DNA of 64,000 nucleotides from Macrocystis pyrifera (lineage: Eukaryota; Sar; Phaeophyceae; Laminariales; Laminariaceae): positions 13,278,734-13,342,733 of the forward strand of contig JASSKH010000003.1 in assembly GCA_031763025.1 (NCBI GenBank), in the 5' to 3' direction. Below are positions 55,987-64,000 of this stretch, one piece after another. The notes beneath the pieces are model-generated. The model did no database searches. It had not been told where the DNA came from and saw nothing but the letters and a program-made list of their open reading frames with translations. Within the stretch, counting starts at the first letter, position 1; every line of letters starts with the position of its first letter. A program made the position numbers and the translations under genes.

Positions 55987-58147
55987 TCATCCTTTGCGCG
56001 CCGTTTCGTTGCCCCCATCTCCCCGCCGTTTCATTTTGTCGAGAGTTTTTTTTCTGGAATCCTGGACGAGGAGAAGGACGACATCTTCGAACCTCGAGGG
56101 TGGCGTCCGATTCGTGTCCTTCCCTGAGACCCGTTCCGCGGCACGGCGGGACGCTTCTTTTTTCCACTTGAGGGCAGCCCTGGCGGCGCGCTTCATGTCC
56201 TCCTCCTTCTTCATCTAGTTATGGCCAGCGTCGTGACAATACCGCGAAAGGTGCACTAGGACAGTCAGCCAGTTTGTACGAACTGGCTGCGAGGAGGGAG
56301 GGTAGGCACTCGCTTATTGCTTGCCTTAGTCATTGATCCATTGACCACGCATCCCTTTCGAGACTGTGTCTGGAGGGGGGGAAGGGTGATATTGAACACA
56401 CGTACTCCATAGTTTTTAGTGTTCGTAGCGCTAAAATTATTTTGGCGCATGACTTGTTATCAGAAGCAGCCCGAAGGATGGCGCCGCCAGCAACTTCCAG
56501 CCGTCCAATGTGCCCGACAACAATCGTATCAAGATACGATCCCTATCTATTTTCATCGGCGAGGCTGGTGATAATCATATCCTCATCGTACTTTACATAA
56601 TATTATCACCGCTCTCACCCTTTCTCGTTCCAGCTCCATCAAAGGGGTTATTTCGTGGAGGTCGGTCATAACATTTCGACCCTGTCCAGGTGATGCGCGC
56701 GAAACGGTGGGGAGGGTGGAGACACATGTTTACAGAAGTAGGTACCACTGTACATTAACTGTCAATAGTATTGTACGGCTGTACCCAATGGGCAAAATAA
56801 TTCCGGAGTACCTGGTAAAATGCTATCATCGCCAACGGGACATTTTAGGCTTTGGCAGCGATTACGCGTGGAACGTCGTGTGCCGAGGTAACTTGCAACA
56901 AGTTGGGATACGGAGAGAGGGAGTCAGTGCTAAATATCGAGCTGCTTTATCGTGTCCCGGGTGGACTCGTACTACGTACTGTATATATCGTTAGCAAAGA
57001 CAGCAGCAGTAAAGTTAGCATTCGTTTTTTCAGACCCTACTTCGACGCTTCCAGCAAATTTTCCGTGGAAGATTTTCCGTACTTCAGCGAGTATATCTGC
57101 ATCGTCCCAAAGCGACTCGATCGCACCGACCGCTACAATGCATTCACTTCTCGAAACCCACGCTAAACAAATGGACCACACTGTATCATCACATTTGAGT
57201 CACGACATTGCTGCTGCCACGATGTATTGTGGGACAGACCCGCCAACAAGAAACACCCAATCTAAATCAAAATCTTGAAACCTTAACCCATTTAATACGA
57301 CTACATACAGTAGTAGTCTCGTTGCATACGATGGGGACATACACAGTCCTAAAAGGTTAACTCCTTTGGGACTCCTAGATAGCGACCGAAACAACGATAA
57401 CTTTGGCGCTATCAACCGTCTACGAGCAGCGTAAGAGCCCAGCAGTACGGGTGTAGGACCATGCTGCGCCCGTGCTCTACGACTCCTTGTGCTGCAACTC
57501 GGGCGCTGATTTGTATCATCACCCAATCACGCAGGGGCCGTCGCGGAAATCGTCCAGTTTTGGCATCAAATCTTCCCTCACGTCGTCCCAAGAGGGTAAA
57601 CATGACACCAGCCTTGAACAACCTCGAGCATGGGCTACTATATACCAAGCAGGGTTTACTGTAGCGTAGCACTCGCCGCCGAAGACGGCCTCTAATTCTA
57701 AACATGAGCCTCTGACGTTCTAATTTAGGTTGTTCTTGCCCGTGGGCCTGGACTGCTGCAAATTACCTCGTCCGCAGGCCTGTGCGGGGCCTCCTCGGTA
57801 GCATGGCCATGTTCGTCGTAGCAAGCATTTTTCCTCGCCAGTTTAAGATCGTCCAAGCGCATTGCCCGCTGCTTGATGGTGGATCGCATTTGCCCGGCTA
57901 GACCCCCCTCCTCTGCCCCTGCCGGCAGCTGCTGCTGCCCGTCGTCCTCTGACGCTTCCCAACCCACACCGAAGCCAGTGCCCTCGTCTGCTGGATCCCC
58001 GAATATCAGCATCGTCGAAGCTCTTGTACTCGTCCTATTATGAACAACGCTCAGCGGCGTTGCCGTCTCACTTTCAGAATTTGTGCGGACAAGAGATAGC
58101 GCATGTTGCGTTGCTGCTGCGGGTGTGGGGGGCAAAGGGACGGACAT
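55987..58147 (-). CDS. Two-exon hypothetical protein (about 202 aa) with basic helical C-terminus
   Basis: Exon 1 runs from the ATG at 58,147 (context AAAAATGTC) to 57,767, 127 codons, ending PADE at a GTAATT donor. Exon 2 runs from 56,214, after a TAACTAG acceptor, to the TGA at 55,987-55,989, 75 codons; the phases match. The protein starts MSVPLPPTPAAA, has a Ser/Thr-rich stretch, the segment MLIFGDPADEGTGFGVGWEA, Gln/Glu/Gly-rich sequence and RSTIKQRAMRLDDLKLARKN. Exon 2 is a lysine/arginine-rich helix (MKRAARAALKWKKEASRRAA) followed by RFEDVVLLLVQDSRKKTL. I do not recognise the family. An alternative acceptor (CCTTCCAG) 15 bp upstream of the ATG could join it to an earlier exon that I did not find. 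Confidence 0.5.
57283..57360. mobile_element. piggyBac-like MITE (family M2-related), 70 bp, TTAA flanks
   Basis: The element (57,287-57,356) starts CCCATTTAATACGACT and ends AGTCCTAAAAGG, flanked on both sides by TTAA (57,283-57,286 and 57,357-57,360). It lies inside the intron of the 55,987-58,147 gene. Very short, so the call rests on the perfect TTAA pair and the end similarity to the copies at 52,051 and 61,108. Confidence 0.55.
57382..57550 (+). repeat. Diverged dispersed repeat R4, copy 2
   Basis: Collinear with 17,926-18,095: TAGATAGCGACC, GTCTACGA, GCCCAGCAGTACGGGT, CCTTG-GCTGCAACTC, ATCACCCAATCACGCAGG. Non-coding; copies are strongly diverged. It lies next to the 70-bp MITE. Confidence 0.5.
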
Positions 58148-59287
58148 TTTTCTTTTTCGCTGCTGGAAGGCGCGAACCCAACGTACCACTGCTGTGTCGA
58201 GGGGCCGCTTGGCTAAGCGCCACGACACGCACTATCTGGTCGCAATGCGGGTGGCAGGTCAAAAAGAATGTCCAAAAAGATATACCGTAATGATAAGCTA
58301 TAATGCGAGATACCCCATGTACGAGACACGAAGCAGACATGAGACATGTGACACGAGACGAGATACAACGAGAAAAACACGACGAGATGACGAGACGGCG
58401 AGATCGATACGTAAAACCAGAAAACTAGTCGTAAAAAACCCGTAAAAACACGGAACACGTAGAAAAGAGCGACGGTTTCACACCAACCATCACCTATTGC
58501 GCCGCGTTGAAACCCGAGTCGGCATGCGGAGGGAGTTGGCCTTTCTCAGATCGTGTTTACAGAATACCGGCGCACAGGTCAGCAGAGGTGCCTGCCTTCC
58601 TCTGCCCGCTCTCTGCGAGGAGGACGGAAGCGTGGAGATTATAGTCCCATGGAGATATGCCTGCCTCACAGCCTGGCACGCCCGGACGTCATGGGTCCAC
58701 TGAAGGCTTCGAAGGCTACGAATTCTGCTTCGAAATCGTTATCGTGGCAGCAGCAAAGCCCCGTTTCCACAGACAGGATCGCTGCAGCCCACAACGCGCA
58801 AATGGGTAAGCAGTAAGCAGTGCTCGGGCCGGGGCCGATGCAATAAGGGGTGCCTCAATCCAGTACGAGAGAGTTGCATGAGTTGTATCTGGCTGAGCTG
58901 CCGTGCTCGCCTCATACTCCCATGCGGGAATTATGCCGAGGCGCATCACGTGCGAGAAAACAGTAAATAATCCAAAACTTGTACAAATAGTACTGCTGTA
59001 CGAGTACACGTTCGTTCGTTTTTTTTTTTTTGTGCAGCAGACGCTCTGTTCTTTCTGTCTCTTCTTCTGTTGTCTCAACCCGTCGAGGCTACTCGTGTGT
59101 GAGCCTGATTCTGTCACCTTCCAGGTGGAGCAGTGCAATCCAGAGAGAGAGAGAGGGGGTTGCATCTTGCGAGTTGAAAAACACGAGTCGCAGCAACTGA
59201 GTTGCTGATCGCCGATCGCCGATCGCAGGGGAGGTTTGGTTGGAATACACAAAAGTGCCACCAGTGGTAGCAACACAAACTCGAACC

Positions 59288-59295
59288 ATGTCGTG

Positions 59296-59339
<44 letters not shown>

Positions 59340-59341
59340 GC
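59288..59341 (-). repeat. (TGCC)n microsatellite
   Basis: About twelve TGCC units in a row (GCCTGCCTGCC...). Flanking sequence has no exon signature. Confidence 0.9.
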
Positions 59342-59539
59342 TTTGTGTGATACAAGTCGAAATTCAAGTTTGGATGTAAAATTACAATGTTACACCTGTC
59401 TGTCCGGAAATGTAAGGACAGTTGCGGTATTAACGTTGATACCTGAATAATCCTTACATTCTGGGCCAGAGTGATGATACATGTGACCCGTGACCGGTGA
59501 ACCAGGGTCTCCCGCGGACAATAACTGCTGCTGTGTCGT

Positions 59540-59638
59540 TTGCTAATAGACTACTGTGTTACATCGTACCTAAAGTTTGCACTCGATTTCAGTGACAAGC
59601 TGAAGGGCTTTTTCCGGGAAGGCAAGGCGACGATAACT

Positions 59639-59679
<41 letters not shown>

Positions 59680-59700
59680 GGCGTGCCGTGGCGTAATCCC
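59540..59700 (+). other. Possible exon containing an (AGC)n run
   Basis: After a TTTCAG acceptor (about 59,592) the plus strand reads DKLKGFFREGKATITAT and then a run of about 12 AGC triplets (59,642-59,678) giving poly-Ala. The codons before the run look coding, and the run is typical of this genome's triplet tracts. No family. It could belong with the coiled-coil exon at 60,596, but no joining exon was seen. Confidence 0.25.
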
Positions 59701-60277
59701 CGAGTGGTGGCCTCGCCGCTTTTTTTTTCCTCTTGCATTTGTGCTGCACTTGGCCAGGCAAAGAGTTAAGTTAGTGTTGCGCGAGCATCATCCTGGTATC
59801 GTATAATGCTTTATAATATGACCGATATATGCAAATGGGACCAGGGTACGTACTGCTGTTTGTATATGGTACATGTTGCGCGTTTACCGAGCGACAGGGT
59901 TCATCGTACAGAGTAGTACCGGTACATGGCAGCTGGTACATGGTTCATGGTACATGGTACTTCATTTCGTGTGTTACGGTACACACGTTCGTAGTACCTT
60001 GCTGGTCACACTTTAGTCGTTCCACCACACATAATTAATGCCAAGTAGAAATGCGGTTATGATACTCTCGAGGTACCAGGTATAATCGTCATACCATACA
60101 GTCAGTATTCAGTATATTAAAGTAGTACAAGCAGTAGCGGCATTCAAGAGTATTACGGCAGTCGAGAGAATCCGACAAGCAGTTGCGACTTTTTCCTGGG
60201 GAATCTGTCTATTTATATGATATGAGTTACACCGAGGTACCGTACCGAGTATATACCGCCGTACTCTGTACGTGCAG

Positions 60278-60386
60278 TATTACGGGGGACCACAGTAAAT
60301 AGGACCTACGGTACACACGAAAACCTATATATTTCCTTATTTTTACTCACAATATTTGGTCCTATTTACTGTCGTCCCCCGTTATA
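60278..60386. mobile_element. 105-bp MITE (family M1), copy 2
   Basis: The element spans 60,280-60,384, flanked by TA. Left end TTACGGGGGACCACAGTAAA, right end GGTCCTATTTACTGTCGTCC then CCCGTTA. The middle matches copies at 25,307 and 62,229 (TAGGACCTACGG, then AAAACCTATATATTT). Confidence 0.88.
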
Positions 60387-60595
60387 GTAACGACTACTGC
60401 TGTTTCGTGCGGCAGTCGAGAATATCCGACTGTCCCGACTTATTCCCGAGTACATGCCATACGAGTGCATGGACACAAAGCCGCCAACGAGTGCGAGTAT
60501 ATATATATATACTCGTGGTAGTTTTACTGCTGTGAGGTTCAGTGGGCGAGACGCATCCAGCTACTAACGGATCCAACAACCCTCGCCCGAAACAG

Positions 60596-60714
60596 AAGCC
60601 ACGACCGCGGCGATGCGCGCCGACTATGACGCCAAGATAGCCGAGCTGATGGCGGACCTCGAGGGGACCAGGGGGGAGAAGGAAAAGACGGAGACCGACC
60701 TGGCAATCTTGAAG
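60596..60714 (+). CDS. Single exon of a coiled-coil protein
   Basis: A TACTAAC branch-point consensus (about 60,571-60,577) and CAG acceptor precede the exon, and an AAG|GTGCGC donor ends it. It encodes about 40 residues including RADYDAKIAELMADLEGTRG and EKEKTETDLAIL, a highly charged heptad-patterned helix like the stalks of kinesins or SMC-type proteins. The exon begins in phase 1 and ends in phase 0. Partner exons were not found in the window, so the gene is partial or its other exons lie beyond 64,000. The kinesin guess rests on style only. Confidence 0.5.
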
Positions 60715-61107
60715 GTGCGCTCGCCCCAGCAACCTGTCGGGGGTATGTTGTGTGTTCTTCCCATTAAGCCGTTCTCTCTACCCGTCGACATCCAGGACCA
60801 GTCAGTGGACAAAGCTATTGTGATAGCCTTCATCATGAGTGATCGCTTGGTTTTCTATATGTTGCGCGTGCTACGAGTAGTAGGGTTCGCATAATAGCAA
60901 TTTTTGGCCAAAACGTTTCTGACTAACAGGGGTTTTTATTGGTGCTGCACTGCATGCATACAAAACCTAAATCTGACTCTAATCCCAAGTGGCTGTGTCC
61001 CCAAGATGGGAGTGCCGTGCGCTCCTAAAAGGCCTTACCGAGGGGCTACCGAGCAAGGCATGCCTTATCGTTATGTACGTAAAGCCGTGGATTTTTTCAT
61101 CGGACTA

Positions 61108-61280
61108 CGCTTTTAGGACTACAGTCCCGTTTTGATGAGAAACCATTCAAATTCAAAGTAGTTTGTCCCGAAAACGGGACTGCAGGCCTAAAAGGGTTCA
61201 AAACAAGGAGGCCTCAGAAAATTCAGGGGGACTGCAGTCCCAAAAGGGTTCAAAACAAGGAGGCCTCAGAAAATTTAGGT
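61108..61280. mobile_element. piggyBac-like MITE (family M2), copy 3, with a duplicated 38-bp flank
   Basis: The element (61,108-61,195) runs from CGCTTTTAGGACTACAGTCC to GGGACTGCAGGCCTAAAAGG, with inverted ends like 52,051. The right flank TTCAAAACAAGGAGGCCTCA (61,196 on) is repeated after a second TIR fragment (GGGGGACTGCAGTCCCAAAA, 61,221-61,241), so the end plus flank is tandemly duplicated. Confidence 0.65.
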
Positions 61281-61859
61281 GCTACTCTGGCCATGGCATG
61301 CGTCATTTTTTTTTTGCCCAATCCACGCCCGGCGCGATTTTACGTATGGTGAACTATTTATTGCACCGAGCGATGCACCTTCGTGATCGCATTGTGTGAG
61401 AGTGCGTGCGTGGCTCGAGGCACACATGAAGTCAGGAGACCAAGCTTGCGGTTTGTTTGCGTGCGCCTTGTTGTGCAACGCTCCGTGTGTGTGCGCGACT
61501 CAAAGCTGCGGCTTTTTACTAGATCGCACGGAAAGAAAAGGTGAATTAATGCTATCATGGGCGCACCGGTTGGGCATCGCGGACGGTTGTTGTTGTTGTT
61601 CTCACATTAACTCATGTCCATGACAATTGAGTCCGTGGTTTTGTCGAGAGCTGCAACTACTCGAGGGGGGGGGGGGGGGGGGTAGGTTATTTTTGGTGTT
61701 CTCACGGGTATGTATGGTAGGTCAAATGCTAAATCGACCACACCTTGGATGACGAGACACTTGACGTTTTATTTTAATGTTGGGGCGTCAGCGCAAAAAA
61801 AACGTCACGTTACGTTACTACCTACGTCAACTACTTTCTTTCTGGATTTTGTGATAACA

Positions 61860-62640
61860 TAGTGATAGTGTGTTATGATACTGGCGGGCGATCGCGTAAC
61901 ATTATGTTAGTCTAAGAGTGTTACCTTGATCCCGTGCTGACCGCAGTATATGTGTTACGGTGTTAAGAGTATGCATGCAGCCTATAGCGAGTAACACTAC
62001 TAATACTGTGCTGGCGTGTTCGCGGAATTCCCTGTGACTGTCGTAACACACGTTGAAGGGATAACGTACATGGTCATTTCTTCGTGTTACATTATGTCGA
62101 CATGAGCCCGTAGCGGGTAACGTTATGTTATTAATAGTGCGTCAGTGGGATTCTTACTTTTGCTACCGTAACACCTTTAGACGGATAACGTACACGGCCA
62201 AATAAACGCGTACTGGTACGTAACACTATTACGGGGGTACATAGTTAATAGGACCTATGGTATACATAAAAACCTATATATTTAGATATTTTTAATAACA
62301 AAATTTGGTCCCGTTAACTATGGACCCCCGTAATATGTACCATGGTAATTAATAGTGTGTTGGTGTAATCCTAGTGGCTACTCGTACGCGTATCACACGT
62401 TAGAGGGATGACGCCTCTATGGTCAATACAACGTTAACATTATGTTACCGTATCAGCCGCAGCAGCAGTCCGTATCGAGCGACGTTATGTGAGGGTGTCA
62501 ACGGAAGTCTTGCTACCACAACATACGTTAACGGATAACGGATATGATCGATAAAACACGAATAACATTGTGTTGATGTGTTATCAGTAGCTCGTATGGT
62601 TATGATGTATGTAGTGACAAAAGTTAGCAGATAACGTATA
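61860..62640 (+). repeat. Degenerate ~120-bp satellite, interrupted by an M1 MITE
   Basis: The motif CACACGTTGAAGGGATAACG or close variants recurs near 62,049, 62,170, 62,396, 62,522 and 62,624, each with a nearby GTAACATTATGTTA-like word. Spacings are about 121, 226, 126 and 102 bp. Subtracting the 107-bp M1 insertion and duplicated TA from the 226 gives about 119, so the array existed before the MITE arrived. Confidence 0.7.
62227..62335. mobile_element. 105-bp MITE (family M1), copy 3
   Basis: The element spans 62,229-62,333, flanked by TA. Left end TTACGGGGGTACATAGTTAA, right end GTTAACTATGGACCCCCGTA then A. It sits within the ~120-bp satellite array. Confidence 0.9.
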
Positions 62641-62909
62641 TACACACCCTCAATCTAACGTCAAGAATATTTTACTGCCATGGTACGTAGCTCGTACGTG
62701 CGAGTGTGCAGATTACGTTATAGATGGATGCTGTACTGCTGTGTTATATATAGATGGATAACGGCAAAATTTATACGTCGCGGGACAGCTTACGCGGACT
62801 TTAATTGCGCGCCGCGCAATGTATGTAAAACCCCTGTTCTGGCAGATACTAGAGCAATGTATAGTCATTCCCATTGACTACAGCCAACTTTTATGAGAAT
62901 CCTCGGCAG

Positions 62910-63380
62910 ACATCGATCGACAAAACCAACGACACCGTCATGAAATCTGAACGGAATGCGCTGGTGAAGGTCTCCGACCCAGCCTAGTGCCACAGTACAG
63001 TGCTCACACCTCGGTCGGTGATATGTGGCGTGGGCTGACCAGGCGTCTGATAAAAAACATTTTGGCACTGGTCTGTAGAAGACAGACGACAAAAAATCTC
63101 TACCCTCTCCGATGGCAAAAAATAGACCATTTTTCAGGTTTGACATCGATCGACAAACCCAACGATTACGTCACGAACTCTGAATGAAGCACGCTGGTTA
63201 GAGGCTCCGACCCACACTAGTATCACAGTTCTCACACTTCGGTCGTTGATATGTGGCGTGGGTGGGCCAGGCGTCTACTAAAAACGTATTTGGCAGCTGG
63301 TGGTGTAGAAAACAGACGACAACAACTCTCGATTCCTCTCCGTTGGCATTAAACATAACTTTTTGAAAGCTTTGACGAAG
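62910..63380 (+). repeat. ~230-bp tandem duplication
   Basis: Two units (about 62,912-63,142 and 63,144-63,375) share ACATCGATCGACAAA, CTCCGACCCA, CAGTTCTCACA or CAGTGCTCACA, CGGTCGGTGATATGTGGCGT, CCAGGCGTCT, GAAGACAGACGACAA and CTCTCCG-TGGCA. No ORF is kept in both. Confidence 0.75.
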
Positions 63381-64000
63381 AGCATAGGACGCCGCGGCCA
63401 ACCTCTCGCCCCCTAGACCACGGATTCCAATTATACCTCCCAGGCCATAATTTACACTCATTGGCCTTGCCCGGTACCAAGCTCGTTGACCGTGGGTGCA
63501 TTATGTGTCGAGATCGAAGGTCAATCGTCGCGTGACTGCGGGTGTGCGAGCTGCGAGGTGTGTCTTTCTTCTTCTAATTTGTGTGCGGCGTGATTTCACG
63601 TGGTTCCCGTGGCTCCCGTCAATACAGCGATTTTATTGGAAGATGGCTCCCGTCGTTCACGTCATTTCAGCCATTTGATTGGAAGATGGCTGGCGTCAAC
63701 TACCCCGTGTTATTTTAGACTTGCCATGGATAACGTACTGGCGGGGTTTCCTGAAAAAAATGAGGCTTTTTTTGCGGGGATCCCTCCTAAATATCCCCTG
63801 TGTTTGGGGTTTTAACATATGGAGGCGTTTTTTTACCGGGGATGCCATGATATCCTTCCCCCCGGGATATTTTTGTAGGTATCCCCTACTGGGATGTCGG
63901 CGAAATTGGATGTCACGGCTATGTTATGTTTCCCCGCCACGCCGCTTTACCACTAACACAGGTAACATATTAGATCCCGGGGAGATCCAAAGGGTAACGT
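63381..64000. other. Intergenic; nothing recognised
   Basis: No gene or shared repeat is supported here. A short direct repeat occurs near 63,590-63,690 (TTTCA-ACGTGGTTCCCGTGGCTCCCGTC and GATTGGAAGATGGCT-type words occurring twice). The window ends without an exon signature. Confidence 0.4.

Noticed and set aside
56852..57181. Open frames on both strands (including AIESLWDDADILAEVRKIF on the minus strand) considered as a transposase remnant
   Set aside because: It has some coding look, but I could not match it to any transposase or RT motif. It lies within the intron of the two-exon gene.

Overview
The window looks like nuclear DNA of a photosynthetic stramenopile, most likely a brown alga (inference). 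The grounds are intron-rich genes with GT..AG introns of roughly 300-1,900 bp, GC-rich codon use, frequent poly-C/poly-G and CAG/CTG tracts, and a protein whose N-terminus has a signal peptide ending in the Ala-Phe (AFVP) motif that heterokonts use to send proteins into secondary plastids. There is no bacterial-style operon, rRNA, tRNA or CRISPR array.

Layout. 1-10,056: most of a Ty3/gypsy (chromodomain-type) LTR retrotransposon on the minus strand. Its order is gag (CCHC knuckle), an in-frame UGA, a NADAR (YbiA-like) domain, aspartic protease, reverse transcriptase, RNase H, an 18-residue tandem repeat, integrase, chromodomain and a Tudor-like tail. No LTR could be delimited. 10,640-12,421: a minus-strand reading frame of unknown function containing eight 90-bp repeats. 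12,422-18,300: no gene; a complete copy of a dispersed repeat (R1) and a 1.1-kb miniature LTR element. 18,334-20,440: exons of a mitochondrial carrier, closest in pattern to the citrate/tricarboxylate carrier; its first third is not found. 21,328-23,200: minus-strand exons of a protein with Sfi1-like Trp-centred repeats. 26,709-36,690: a ten-exon gene for a predicted plastid-targeted DUF445 membrane protein. Its introns hold R1, R2, a LINE fragment and GT microsatellites. 36,700-46,000: nearly gene-free, with several inverted-repeat (MITE-like) elements. 46,000-50,600: a low-complexity minus-strand ORF and possible further exons. 55,987-58,147: a two-exon minus-strand gene of unknown function. 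60,596-60,714: one coiled-coil exon on the plus strand. 61,100-64,000: MITEs and two satellite-like arrays.

One theme cuts across the window. The retrotransposon, the carrier gene and the DUF445 gene are each in an otherwise well-conserved frame that breaks by one base, mostly at a homopolymer. Because this affects host genes too, residual homopolymer errors in the assembly are at least as likely as real decay; raw reads or RNA would decide.

The most unusual item is the NADAR domain inside the retrotransposon polyprotein, between gag and protease. NADAR enzymes act on ADP-ribose-type N-glycosidic bonds, so an element-encoded copy could act against host ADP-ribosylation; that role is inference.
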